64,000 nt of DNA from Actinocrispum wychmicini (GCF_004345645.1 NZ_SLWS01000015.1:170381-234380), one strand, 5' to 3'; numbered from the stretch's first letter, positions 1-8,424 are shown. Numbers and translations are program-made. Notes: generated from the letters alone by a model not told the origin.

Positions 1-1
1 C

Positions 2-1198
2 GCGTTCGACCGGCTCGCCGAGACGGTCAGGGAACTGGACGAGCAGCGCGGCACCGGCGGGAACCACGCGTTCTACCTGTCCATCCCGCCGGGCGCGTTC
101 CCGGTGGTGTGCAAGCAACTCGCGCGGTCCGGACTGGCCAGTCAGGACGGTGACAGCTGGCGGCGCGTGGTCATCGAGAAGCCGTTCGGGCACGATCTGC
201 GTAGTGCCCGCGAACTGAACCAGATCGTCAACGACGTCTTCCCCGAGGAGTCGGTGTTCCGCATCGACCACTACCTCGGCAAGGAGACCGTGCAGAACAT
301 GCTGGCGCTGCGGTTCGCCAACCAGATGTACGAGCCGATCTGGAACGCCAACTACGTGGACCACGTGCAGATCACCATGGCCGAGGACATCGGCCTGGGT
401 GGTCGCGCGGGCTACTACGACGGCATCGGCGCGGCCCGGGACGTGATCCAGAACCACCTGCTGCAGCTGATGGCGTTCACCACCATCGAGGACCCGGTGT
501 CGTTCTCGCCACGGTCGCTGCGGACCGAACGGATCAAGGTCCTGACAGCCACCACCCCGGCGAAGCCGTTCGACGAGACCACCGCGCGCGGCCAGTACGT
601 CGGCGGCTGGCAAGGCGGCCAGAAGGTGCCGGGCCTGCTGGAGGAAGAGGGCTTCCCCAAGGACTCGGTGACCGAGACGTTCGCCGCGATCACCCTGGAG
701 GTGAACACGCGCCGGTGGGCCGGGGTGCCGTTCTACCTGCGCACCGGCAAACGCCTGGGCCGCCGGGTCACCGAGATCGCGGTGGTCTTCAAGCGGGCGC
801 CACACCTGCCGTTCGACCAGACGTCCACCGAGGAACTCGGCCAGAACGCCGTGGTCGTGCGGATCCAGCCGGACGAGGGCATCACCATCCGGTTCGGCTC
901 GAAGGTACCGGGCACCACCATGGAGGTCCGGGACGTCACCATGGACTTCAGCTACGGCCGGGCGTTCACCGAGTCCTCGCCCGAGGCGTACGAGCGGCTG
1001 ATCCTGGACGTGCTGCTCGGTGAACCGTCGCTGTTCCCGGTCGCCGAGGAGATCGAACGCTCGTGGGAGATCCTGGATCCGATCCTGAACCAGTGGGCGA
1101 GCAAGGGAAAGCCCGACCCGTACGCGCCGGGTGACTGGGGTCCCAAGTCGGCCGACGAGATGCTGGCCCGCACGGGCCGGACCTGGAGGCACCCGTGA
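2..1198 (+). CDS. zwf: glucose-6-phosphate 1-dehydrogenase (5' end outside window)
   Basis: Oxidises glucose 6-phosphate to 6-phosphogluconolactone, the first step of the oxidative pentose phosphate pathway, in the cytosol. About 398 residues are visible in frame from base 2. The family is usually near 500 residues, so roughly 110, including the NADP-binding Rossmann motif, lie to the left of the window. The substrate-binding and catalytic motif RIDHYLGKETVQN is intact at about 250-305, and the C-terminal G6PD domain is complete. The TGA stop overlaps the GTG start of opcA (GTGA), so the two are probably translationally coupled. Identification is firm; only the start is unseen. Confidence 0.97.
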   Translation, partial: AFDRLAETVRELDEQRGTGGNHAFYLSIPPGAFPVVCKQLARSGLASQDGDSWRRVVIEKPFGHDLRSARELNQIVNDVFPEESVFRIDHYLGKETVQNMLALRFANQMYEPIWNANYVDHVQITMAEDIGLGGRAGYYDGIGAARDVIQNHLLQLMAFTTIEDPVSFSPRSLRTERIKVLTATTPAKPFDETTARGQYVGGWQGGQKVPGLLEEEGFPKDSVTETFAAITLEVNTRRWAGVPFYLRTGKRLGRRVTEIAVVFKRAPHLPFDQTSTEELGQNAVVVRIQPDEGITIRFGSKVPGTTMEVRDVTMDFSYGRAFTESSPEAYERLILDVLLGEPSLFPVAEEIERSWEILDPILNQWASKGKPDPYAPGDWGPKSADEMLARTGRTWRHP

Positions 1199-2172
1199 TC
1201 ATCGACATGCCGTCGACGACCACGTCGAAGGTCAACGCCAAGATCGTGGAACTGCGCCAGACCGGCGGCGCGGTCGCCTTGGGCCGCGTGCTGACACTGG
1301 TGATCGTCACCGACGACGGCGAGAAGACCGAGGAAGCCGTCGAAGCCGCCAACGAAGCCAGCCGCGAGCACCCCTGTCGGGTGATCGTGGTGGCCCGCGG
1401 CGCCCGGAAAGCGGCGCCGCGGCTGGACGCGCAGATCCGGGTCGGCGGGGACGCCGGCGCCTCGGAGGTGGTCGTGCTGCGGCTGTACGGCGAACTGGCC
1501 GACCACGGCGACACGTGCGTGATCCCGTTGCTGCTGCCGGATTCCCCGGTGGTGGCGTGGTGGCCGTCGGAGTCACCACAGGTGCCGGCCGAAGACCCGA
1601 TCGGCACGCTCGCCCACCGCCGGATCACCGACGCGGCGACGGACAAGAACCCGATCAAGGCGTTGGAACACAGGCGTGGCTCGTACTCCGACGGCGACTC
1701 GGACCTCGCCTGGACCCGGTTGACCTCGTGGCGGGCGTACCTCGCGGCAGCCCTGGACCTGCCGCCGTACGAGAAGATCACCGCCGCGACCGTGACCGGC
1801 GAAGCCGACTCACCGTCGACCGACCTCCTGGCCGCATGGCTGGCCACGTACCTGAAGATCCCGGTCCGCCGCGCCAAGGGCACCGCCCCCGGCATCAACG
1901 CGGTGACCCTGCAACGCCGGTCCGGCGCGGTCGAACTGGTCCGTCCGGACGGCAAGGTGGGCACGCTGGAACAGCCCGGCCAGCCCTCCCGCCGGGTCGC
2001 CCTCAGCCGCCGTTCGGTGACCGACTGCCTGGTGGAGGAACTGCGCCGGCTCGACCCCGACGAGGTCTACGAGGCCACCCTGAAAGGCCTGGACAAGATC
2101 ACCCGAGGCCGCGCCGCCACCCCCGCGAAAACCCCGAAACCAGCCACCCGCCGCCCCGCCAAGGCCAAGTAG
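1195..2172 (+). CDS. opcA: glucose-6-phosphate dehydrogenase assembly protein OpcA
   Basis: OpcA is needed for full assembly or activity of G6PD in cyanobacteria and actinobacteria, and directly follows zwf in most of them. The 325-residue product matches the usual length. It starts MIIDMPSTTTSKV and has the conserved stretch PVVAWWPSESP near residue 118 and RRGSYSDGDSDLAWTRLTSW near 160. The GTG start is chosen because it gives a GTGA overlap with zwf. The tail is Lys/Pro/Ala-rich (KTPKPATRRPAKAK) and probably disordered. A hairpin terminator begins 7 bases after the stop. In most relatives pgl follows opcA; here it does not. Confidence 0.96.
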   Translation: MIIDMPSTTTSKVNAKIVELRQTGGAVALGRVLTLVIVTDDGEKTEEAVEAANEASREHPCRVIVVARGARKAAPRLDAQIRVGGDAGASEVVVLRLYGELADHGDTCVIPLLLPDSPVVAWWPSESPQVPAEDPIGTLAHRRITDAATDKNPIKALEHRRGSYSDGDSDLAWTRLTSWRAYLAAALDLPPYEKITAATVTGEADSPSTDLLAAWLATYLKIPVRRAKGTAPGINAVTLQRRSGAVELVRPDGKVGTLEQPGQPSRRVALSRRSVTDCLVEELRRLDPDEVYEATLKGLDKITRGRAATPAKTPKPATRRPAKAK

Positions 2173-2178
2173 CGGCAT

Positions 2179-2209
2179 CCCTCGTGAGTGGCTCCGCCAC
2201 TCACGAGGG
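2179..2209 (+). terminator. hairpin terminator after opcA
   Basis: A 13-bp perfect stem, CCCTCGTGAGTGG pairing with CCACTCACGAGGG around loop CTCCG, starts 7 bases after the opcA stop. There is no long T-run, as is usual in GC-rich actinobacteria. Confidence 0.8.
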
Positions 2210-2210
2210 T

Positions 2211-2273
2211 TACCGGCCAGATGACCACGTGAGTACCGGCCAGATGACCACAAACCTACCGGCCAGATGACCA
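2211..2273. repeat. three 17-bp direct repeats at exact 23-bp spacing
   Basis: TACCGGCCAGATGACCA occurs at 2211-2227, 2234-2250 and 2257-2273, each start 23 bp from the last. A shorter related stretch, TACCGGCAGG, starts at 2288. Copies are perfect but the 6-bp spacers differ. Regularly spaced repeats like these are typical of protein-binding arrays, for example the multi-repeat ends of IS21-family elements. No transposase gene is next to them, so a remnant end or a regulator-binding array are both open. Confidence 0.75.
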
Positions 2274-2307
2274 TTGATCTTGGTCGTTACCGGCAGGCGG
2301 CTATCGG

Positions 2308-3474
2308 CTAGTTGTCGTCGCCTTGGCCTGTGGCGTGCTTTTTGGCCTGGCCGGGTGGCACTTTGTGCTTCTCCCGCACGTGTTGCAGCACTGCCAGCAG
2401 CCAGGTCGGGTCGTCGTCGGTCGCCTGGTACTGGACGGGCGCCATGGCCTGTTCGAACTCGTTGACCGGTGGCGTTACCGGGGTCTGCGATGTCGGCGCG
2501 ATCCGCTCGGGCGGCGGCTCCACAGGCGGTACGGGCTGGGTTTGTGAGCTGGGCGTCGGGTTCATGTACGGGATGTTCGGCGCGGTGTTCAGAGGAGCCG
2601 CGACGACCTGTTGCAACGGGTCGTGCTCAGTTGGCTTTGGCGAGTGTGAACCGGACGAGTTGGCGATCAGCATCACCGTGGTCGCCACCACCGCGGCGGC
2701 CAGGGCCGCGACCAGGACTGTCCGGGTCTGCCTGCGGGCTTTCGCCGAGTCGCCGCGCAGTAGGTCGGCGCAGGCGGCCGCGTCCGGCCGGACAGCGGGG
2801 TCGGTCGCGGTCATCACGCCCAGCGCCGCGGCGAACGGCAGGTCCTCCGGGATGGTCGGCGGGTGGGTGAGCCGGAACCGGATGGACGCGATGTCGGTGC
2901 CCGGGTACTGGGTCCGGCCGGTCAGGGCTTCGAGCAGGACCAGACCGAGCGCGTAGATGTCCGCTTCGGGCGCCGGGCCGGCACCCTCGACCTGCTCGGG
3001 CGCCATGTACGCGGGTGTCGGCGTCTCGGCGATGCCCAGGTGTGCCAGGTACGGCTCGTCGCCGGGGCCGAGCAATATGTTGCCAGGACTGACATCTCGG
3101 TGCACCACGTCATGGGAATGCGCGTACGCCAACGCTTTCGCCAGCTGCACGCCGATCGGGCCGACCAGTTCGGCGGGCAGCGGGCCGTCGGTGAGCCGTG
3201 CCTTGAGGGTTGCGCCTGCGATGAACTCGGCCACCAGGAACGGTTCGCCGTCGGCGTTTCCGGCGTCCAGAACCCGCACCAGTCCGGGATGTGCCAGGTC
3301 GACCAGTTCGGCCGCGCGCGCGGCCACCTGGTCGGACCCGTCCGGTGGCGGGAACACCCGGACCGCGACCACCCGTTTCAGGTGCAGGTCCCACCCGCGC
3401 GTCATCCGGCTGCCCAACGGGGTGATCAACCGGTACCGACCGGCGAGCACCCTGATCCCCGACTCCTCGGACAT
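2308..3474 (-). CDS. membrane-anchored serine/threonine kinase-like protein, probable pseudokinase
   Basis: The product has 388 residues: kinase-like domain about 12-240, one membrane segment about 252-274, then a Pro/Thr-rich outer tail of about 110 residues. Several key residues are changed. The glycine loop is LGSRMTRGW with no GxGxxG; the ATP-binding lysine of VAVK is Arg39 (VAVRV); the DFG motif is HLG at 145-147. The activation segment to APE (158-160) is only about 12 residues, with no clear phosphorylation threonines. HRD (125-127) and Asn132 are kept. From this I infer a pseudokinase that binds partners or ligands rather than phosphorylating. It lies 51 bases after pgl on the same strand, so may be co-transcribed. 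The start codon has a poorly spaced GAAGG before it, so the start is uncertain. Confidence 0.85.
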   Translation of the reverse strand: MSEESGIRVLAGRYRLITPLGSRMTRGWDLHLKRVVAVRVFPPPDGSDQVAARAAELVDLAHPGLVRVLDAGNADGEPFLVAEFIAGATLKARLTDGPLPAELVGPIGVQLAKALAYAHSHDVVHRDVSPGNILLGPGDEPYLAHLGIAETPTPAYMAPEQVEGAGPAPEADIYALGLVLLEALTGRTQYPGTDIASIRFRLTHPPTIPEDLPFAAALGVMTATDPAVRPDAAACADLLRGDSAKARRQTRTVLVAALAAAVVATTVMLIANSSGSHSPKPTEHDPLQQVVAAPLNTAPNIPYMNPTPSSQTQPVPPVEPPPERIAPTSQTPVTPPVNEFEQAMAPVQYQATDDDPTWLLAVLQHVREKHKVPPGQAKKHATGQGDDN

Positions 3475-3525
3475 CCTTCGACGCTAGGCCACCCGACCGG
3501 TCGCGCACACCGTTATGCACCCAAC

Positions 3526-4242
3526 TCAATCGACCTTCGCCGCGGCCGCCTTGTCCAGCAGCCACAAGGTTCGGCGCTGTCCGATGGCGCCCGCGGCGGG
3601 GATCCGCACCTCGCTCGCGCCGCCCAGGGCCTCGCCGACCGCGTCGGCCTTCGCGTCACCCGTGGTGAGCAGCCAGACCTCGCCGGCCCGGCGGATCTCC
3701 GGCAACGTCAACGACACCCGGGTCGGCGGCGGCTTGGGGCAGTCGCGGACGGCCACCACGGTCCGCTCGGTCTCGTACACCGCCGGGGACTCCGGGAAGA
3801 TCGACGCGGTGTGGCCTTCCTCGCCGACGCCCAGCAACAGCACGTCGAAAGGCGCCCCGAGCTGAGTCGCGTACGCCTCGGCCGCGCGGTCCGGGTCGTC
3901 GCCGAACCGCCCGTCCGACGGCTCCATGGCGTGCACCTGCGACGGGTGCACCGGGAGGTGGTCGAGCAGGGCAGCGCGGGCCTGGGTCTCGTTGCGGTCC
4001 GGGTGCCCGGCGGGCAGGAACCGTTCGTCACCCCAGTAGAAGTCGACCCGCGACCAGTCCACCGCGTCCCGCGCGGGCTCGGCCAGCAGGTGCGACAGCA
4101 CCGCGATGCCGGTCCGGCCACCCGTCAGCACCAGCGACGCCGAGCGCTTCTCAGCCTGGACGTCGACGAGCGTGGTCACCAAACGAGCGGCGGTGGCCGC
4201 GGCGAGCAGGTCCGGATTGGCGTGGACGACGACCTGTGTCAT
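3526..4242 (-). CDS. pgl: 6-phosphogluconolactonase
   Basis: Hydrolyses 6-phosphogluconolactone to 6-phosphogluconate, the second step of the oxidative pentose phosphate pathway. The 238-residue product has the family marks: LTGGRTGIAVL near residue 39, VDFYWGDERFLP near 66, the catalytic region LLLGVGEEGHTASIFPES near 130, and KADAVGEALGG near 205. The ATG is preceded by AGGA at 7 bases. It lies on the strand opposite to zwf-opcA and about 1.4 kb away, with the kinase-like gene between, and only 14 bases after the nitrilase gene, so it is probably transcribed with that gene. This is unlike the usual zwf-opcA-pgl run. Confidence 0.96.
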   Translation of the reverse strand: MTQVVVHANPDLLAAATAARLVTTLVDVQAEKRSASLVLTGGRTGIAVLSHLLAEPARDAVDWSRVDFYWGDERFLPAGHPDRNETQARAALLDHLPVHPSQVHAMEPSDGRFGDDPDRAAEAYATQLGAPFDVLLLGVGEEGHTASIFPESPAVYETERTVVAVRDCPKPPPTRVSLTLPEIRRAGEVWLLTTGDAKADAVGEALGGASEVRIPAAGAIGQRRTLWLLDKAAAAKVD

Positions 4243-4256
4243 GCGGTCATCCTGCC

Positions 4257-5180
4257 TCAGCGGCGCGGCAGCCGCCCATCGCGGTCCACCCGCACGAACG
4301 GCTCCCGAACCGCCGGATACACCAGGGAACCGTAGGCGGACGGGCGGCGGAAACTGTCGCCGTGGATCTCCTGGCCGCGGTACTCCGCGAGCGCGTCGAG
4401 GTCGAAGACGGCCGGGTAGATCCCCTCCCGCTCACCGGCCTCCACCACCAGCATGTCCCGGGAGTCGTCGTCGGTGAACGCGATCCCGTCGTACGCGACC
4501 GAATGCCCCATCCACGGGCCGGCGTAGTTGGCCATCGCCACCGCGACCATGTTCTCGAACGCCCGCGCCCGGAACTGGCTGAGCCGGTTGATCTCGATAT
4601 CGCACGCGTTCGGTGTCAGGATCAGCTCGGCGCCGGCCAGCATCAACGCGCGGGCGCTCTCCGGGAATTCGCGGTCGTAGCAGATCATCGCGCCGACGAC
4701 CACCTCGCCGTTTCGAGTGTCCAAAGTGGCCACTGGGAACTCGTCGCCAGGCACGAGCGATGACTCGTGCGGGCTGGCCGCGACCGTGTGCACCTTCGAG
4801 TACTTCAGCACGATCTCGCCGTGCCGGTCGATCAGCGCCACACTGTTGCGCGGCCCGTCCTCCAGGAACGTCACCGCGATCGCCATGTCCAGCTCGCGAG
4901 CCAGCGCCTGGAACTGCCGGACGAAGTCGGAGTCGACCGAGATCGCCAGGTCCGCCCACACCGGCGCCAGATCCGGCGCCTCGTCGTCGCCCCACTGGCC
5001 CGGCGAACGGTAGTGCCCCCAGAAGTCCGGCGTCCCGTTGGACTTGTAGCCGACGTTCCACATCTCCGGGAACAACGCGATGTCCGCACCCATCGCCGCC
5101 GCCTGACGACACGCCTTCGTCCCTCTGGTGAGGTAGTCCGTTGGTTCCGGAGCGAGTTGCAGCAATGCGACCGTGAGCAT
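4257..5180 (-). CDS. carbon-nitrogen hydrolase (nitrilase superfamily)
   Basis: A 307-residue nitrilase-fold hydrolase with the Glu-Lys-Cys triad visible: Glu39 in LFPEMWNVGY, the lysine in LKYSKVHTV, and the cysteine in GAMICYDREFPES. Such enzymes cleave amides or N-carbamoyl compounds in the cytosol; the substrate cannot be told from sequence, and N-carbamoylputrescine amidase-like activity is one possibility. The frame stays open up to 5300, inside lon, but that part is low-complexity Arg-rich and spans the lon terminator, so I use the ATG at 5180 (MLTVALLQLAPEP). An ATG at 5192 is the alternative. pgl follows after 14 bases. Confidence 0.9.
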   Translation of the reverse strand: MLTVALLQLAPEPTDYLTRGTKACRQAAAMGADIALFPEMWNVGYKSNGTPDFWGHYRSPGQWGDDEAPDLAPVWADLAISVDSDFVRQFQALARELDMAIAVTFLEDGPRNSVALIDRHGEIVLKYSKVHTVAASPHESSLVPGDEFPVATLDTRNGEVVVGAMICYDREFPESARALMLAGAELILTPNACDIEINRLSQFRARAFENMVAVAMANYAGPWMGHSVAYDGIAFTDDDSRDMLVVEAGEREGIYPAVFDLDALAEYRGQEIHGDSFRRPSAYGSLVYPAVREPFVRVDRDGRLPRR

Positions 5181-5197
5181 GGCACCGATCATGCCAA

Positions 5198-5230
5198 AGA
5201 GGGCGAACCGGTTTGTCCGGTTCGCCCTCT
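5198..5230 (-). terminator. strong hairpin terminator after lon
   Basis: A perfect 14-bp stem, AGAGGGCGAACCGG pairing with CCGGTTCGCCCTCT, with 5-base loop TTTGT. It begins 12 bases past the lon stop and ends just before the nitrilase start, so nitrilase must use its own promoter or readthrough. In the minus direction the stem is followed by TT. Confidence 0.85.
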
Positions 5231-5241
5231 CCGACGGGATC

Positions 5242-7590
5242 TCACGCTGCGATCGCGGCCGCCGCGGTCGCCGGCACCAACGCCCGGTCCAGCACCTCAC
5301 GCACGTCCGTGACCAGGTGCACGTCCAGCTGCTTGAGCACCGACTCCGGCACGTCCTCCAGGTCCGGCTCGTTGCGCTTGGGCAGCAGGATCGTGGTCAG
5401 TCCGGCCCGGTGGGCGGCGAGCAGCTTCTGCTTCACGCCACCGATCGGCAGCACCCGGCCGGTCAGCGACACCTCACCGGTCATCGCGACCTCCGAACGC
5501 ACCGGACGCCCGGACAGCAGTGACGCCAACGCGGTCGTCATGGTGACCCCCGCGCTCGGGCCGTCCTTCGGGACCGCGCCCGCCGGCACGTGCACGTGGA
5601 TGTTGCGCTCGGACAGGTCACCCACCGGCAGTTCCAGCTCGGCGCCGTGCGACCGCAGGTACGACAGGGCGATCTGCGCCGACTCCTTCATCACGTCGCC
5701 CAGCTGACCGGTCAACGTGACCCCGGTGTGCCCGGTTTCCTTGTCCGCCAAGGAAGCCTCGACGAACAGCACATCGCCGCCGACTCCGGTCACGGCCAGG
5801 CCCGTCGCCACACCGGGCACCGACGTCCGCTCGGCGGACTCCGGCTTGTGCTTCGGGCTGCCCAGGTACCCCTTCAGGTCACCCGGACCGACGTGCAGGC
5901 TCTCCGCCTTCTCGTCGACGGCGAGTCTGGTCGTGACCTTCCGCAGCACCCGAGCGATCGCGCGCTCCAGCTGCCGCACACCGGCTTCACGGGTGTACTC
6001 GCCGGCCAGCAGGCGCAGGGCCTCGTCGTCGACCGTGACCTCGTCGGTGGTCAGGCCGGCGCGGTCCAGTTGCCGGGGCAGCAGGTGGTCCCGGGCGATG
6101 GTGACCTTCTCGTCCTCGGTGTAGCCGTCCAGCTGCACCAGCTCCATCCGGTCCAGCAACGGCCCCGGGATGGAGTCCAGGACGTTCGCCGTGGCCAGGA
6201 ACACCACGTCCGACAGGTCCAGCTCGACCTCAAGGTAGTGGTCCCGGAACGTGTGGTTCTGCGCCGGGTCCAGCACTTCCAGCAGAGCCGCGGTCGGGTC
6301 GCCGCGGTAGTCCGAGCCCACCTTGTCGACCTCGTCCAGCAGCACGACCGGGTTCATCGTGCCGGCCTCCTTGACCGCCCGCACGATCCGGCCGGGCAAC
6401 GCGCCCACGTACGTCCGCCGGTGGCCACGGATCTCCGCCTCGTCCCGCACGCCACCCAGGGCGACCCGCACGAACTTGCGGCCCATCGCCCGCGCCACCG
6501 ACTCACCCAGCGACGTCTTGCCGACACCGGGCGGCCCGACCAGCGCCAGCACGGCACCGCTGCGACGGCCGCCGACGACACCCAGGCCACGGTCGGCGCG
6601 ACGGCGACGGACCGCCAAGTACTCGATGATCCGTTCCTTCACGTCGTCCAGGCCGGCGTGGTCGGCGTCCAGGATCGCGCGGGCGCCCGCGATGTCGTAG
6701 CTGTCCTCGGTCCGGTCGTTCCACGGCATGTCCAGGACGGTGTCCAGCCATGTCCGGATCCAGCCGACCTCGGGCGACTGCTCGGCGGTCCGCTCCAGCT
6801 TGTCCACCTCGGCCATGGCCGCCTTGTGGACCTTCTCCGGCAGGTCCGCGGCCTCGACGCGGGCGCGGTAGTCCTGCTCCTCGGACGCGGGCTTGCCGTC
6901 CAGCTCGGCCAGCTCCTTGCGGATCGCGGCCAGCTGCTGGCGCAGCAGGAACTCCCGCTGCTGGCGTTCCACACCCTCCTTGACGTCCTTGTTGATGGTC
7001 TCGGCCACGTCCAGCTCGGCCAGGTGCTCCTGGCCCCAGGTGACGAGCTTCGCCAGCCGCTCGGTGACCTCGGGGGTCTCCAGCAGCCACAGCTTCTGCT
7101 CCTCGTCCAGGTACGGCGCGTAGCCCGCCAGGTCGGCCAGCGCGGCCGGGTCGGTGACCTGCTTGACCTGGTCGATCACCTGCCACGCGCCCCGGCGCTG
7201 CAGGATCGCGGTGACCAGGTTCTGGTACTCCTTGGCCAGCTCACGGGCCCGCTCGTCGACCGACTCGGCCAGCACGGTCGCCTCGACCCACAGGGCGGCT
7301 CCCGGCCCGGTCGTGCCGGCGCCGATCCGCGCCCGGGTCACCCCCCGGACCACGGCGGCCTGCTCCCCACCGGGCAGCCGGCCGATCTGTTCGATCTCGC
7401 CCACTGTCCCCGCTTTGGCGTACTTCCCGTCCAGGCGCGGCACCAGCAGCAGTTGGGACTGGTTCGCCGCCTGCGCCGCGTCGACGGCCGCCCGGGCCTC
7501 GGCCTCGGCGAGGCGCACCGGAACGACCATCCCGGGCAGCACAACGATGTCGTCCAGCGGCAGAACCGGAAGGTTCAACGTCTCGCTCAC
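5242..7590 (-). CDS. lon: ATP-dependent Lon protease (endopeptidase La)
   Basis: A cytosolic AAA+ protease that degrades misfolded and short-lived regulatory proteins. Domains in order: N-terminal LON substrate domain (LPVLPLDDIVVLPGMVVPV at the start), a coiled segment, AAA+ module with Walker A GPPGVGKTSLG and Walker B VVLLDEVDKV, and the C-terminal Ser-Lys protease with Ser in VPKDGPSAGV and Lys in IGGVKQKLLAAH. Length is about 782, normal for the family. The frame opens with a TTG at 7614, but I choose the GTG at 7590 (MSETLNLPVLPL): the TTG lies against the operator at 7616-7636. Lon is kept in many actinobacteria but lost in M. tuberculosis. Confidence 0.97.
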   Translation of the reverse strand: MSETLNLPVLPLDDIVVLPGMVVPVRLAEAEARAAVDAAQAANQSQLLLVPRLDGKYAKAGTVGEIEQIGRLPGGEQAAVVRGVTRARIGAGTTGPGAALWVEATVLAESVDERARELAKEYQNLVTAILQRRGAWQVIDQVKQVTDPAALADLAGYAPYLDEEQKLWLLETPEVTERLAKLVTWGQEHLAELDVAETINKDVKEGVERQQREFLLRQQLAAIRKELAELDGKPASEEQDYRARVEAADLPEKVHKAAMAEVDKLERTAEQSPEVGWIRTWLDTVLDMPWNDRTEDSYDIAGARAILDADHAGLDDVKERIIEYLAVRRRRADRGLGVVGGRRSGAVLALVGPPGVGKTSLGESVARAMGRKFVRVALGGVRDEAEIRGHRRTYVGALPGRIVRAVKEAGTMNPVVLLDEVDKVGSDYRGDPTAALLEVLDPAQNHTFRDHYLEVELDLSDVVFLATANVLDSIPGPLLDRMELVQLDGYTEDEKVTIARDHLLPRQLDRAGLTTDEVTVDDEALRLLAGEYTREAGVRQLERAIARVLRKVTTRLAVDEKAESLHVGPGDLKGYLGSPKHKPESAERTSVPGVATGLAVTGVGGDVLFVEASLADKETGHTGVTLTGQLGDVMKESAQIALSYLRSHGAELELPVGDLSERNIHVHVPAGAVPKDGPSAGVTMTTALASLLSGRPVRSEVAMTGEVSLTGRVLPIGGVKQKLLAAHRAGLTTILLPKRNEPDLEDVPESVLKQLDVHLVTDVREVLDRALVPATAAAAIAA

Positions 7591-7615
7591 GGCTGTCACA
7601 TCCTCAAGTAACAAG

Positions 7616-7636
7616 ATTGAGTCTGACTAGCTCAAC
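7616..7636 (-). promoter_or_regulatory. HAIR-like operator (HspR-binding) upstream of lon
   Basis: ATTGAGT-N7-GCTCAAC matches the HAIR consensus CTTGAGT-N7-ACTCAAG at 11 of 14 positions, with the exact 7-base spacer and perfect TTGAG/CTCAA cores. It ends 26 bases before the GTG of lon. HAIR sites bound by HspR control lon, clpB and dnaK in Streptomyces, so heat-shock control of lon is a well-based inference. Confidence 0.7.
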
Positions 7637-7677
7637 TACGAGACCCATCGAATGATTCCGGCGTTCGCTCCCAGCGA

Positions 7678-8376
7678 TCAGCGCAGGACGAAGAAGACGA
7701 ACTGAGGCAGCCGCGTGAGGTGTTCGTGGCCGCTCGGGTCCGCGGTGGCCATCTCGGGCAGCGGATCGGGCTCCTCGATGACGTCCACCGTGAACCCGGC
7801 CGCCCGGAACGCCCGGAACATGTCGCGCAACGGCCGGTGCCAGAAGCGCATGTGCATGGTGCGCCCACCGCGCTGCCAGTCCTCGGTGAACGTGTACGTG
7901 GCGAAGTAGTCGTCGGTGCGGCCGATCCGCAGCCCCATGAACGGGTGGTGGGTGGACATCACCAGCCGCCCACCCGGGACGAGCACCCGGCGGAACTCCC
8001 GCAGCGTCGGCCCCCAGTCCCGCAGGTAGTGCATGACCAGCGACGACATCACCATGTCGAAGCTGTCGTCCGCGAAGTCCAACGGCTGTGCCAGGTCGGC
8101 CCGCCGCAAGGGCACCGACGGCCCGACGCGGTCCCGCGCGAGATCGAGGAGTTCCTGGCTGAGGTCGATTCCGGTGACCGCCGCGCCACGTTCGATCAAC
8201 TCGGCGGCGTGCAGCCCAGGGCCGCACCCGGCGTCAAGGACACGCAACCCACGCACATCCCCGGCCAACGCCAGAATCGCGGGCCGCTCGTACAGGGCGT
8301 TGAATGACTTGGTTTCGCTGCTGTGGGCGTAGGCACGCGCGAAACCGCTGTAGTCGTTGTACTTGGTCTCCCCCAC
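7678..8376 (-). CDS. class I SAM-dependent methyltransferase
   Basis: The 232-residue product has the Rossmann SAM-binding motif I VLDAGCGPGLHAAEL near residue 46, the acidic post-motif GIDLSQELL, motif II SFDMVMSSLVMHYL and motif III RVLVPGGRLVMSTHHPF. It belongs to the broad Methyltransf_11 group acting on small molecules; the substrate is unknown. It starts with GTG (MGETKYNDYSG). It lies between lon and the tandem glycerophosphodiesterase on the same strand, but the terminator at 8387-8417 separates it from the latter. Confidence 0.85.
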   Translation of the reverse strand: MGETKYNDYSGFARAYAHSSETKSFNALYERPAILALAGDVRGLRVLDAGCGPGLHAAELIERGAAVTGIDLSQELLDLARDRVGPSVPLRRADLAQPLDFADDSFDMVMSSLVMHYLRDWGPTLREFRRVLVPGGRLVMSTHHPFMGLRIGRTDDYFATYTFTEDWQRGGRTMHMRFWHRPLRDMFRAFRAAGFTVDVIEEPDPLPEMATADPSGHEHLTRLPQFVFFVLR

Positions 8377-8386
8377 GCTGCCACGG

Positions 8387-8417
8387 TACGCCAGGCGCCC
8401 TGCGGACGCCTGGCGTA
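8387..8417 (-). terminator. hairpin terminator after the glycerophosphodiesterase gene
   Basis: A perfect 11-bp stem, TACGCCAGGCG with CGCCTGGCGTA, and a 9-base loop, starting 7 bases past the stop of the 8425-10461 gene. Confidence 0.8.
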
Positions 8418-8424
8418 TTACGTG

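Noticed and set aside
2211..2273. The 23-bp period repeats as a CRISPR array
   Set aside because: Spacers are only 6 bp, there are three units and no cas genes.
5590..7611. A 673-codon open frame on the strand opposite lon
   Set aside because: It mirrors lon in a complementary frame, is His/Arg/Gln-rich without domain motifs, and lon is certain; common artefact at high GC.
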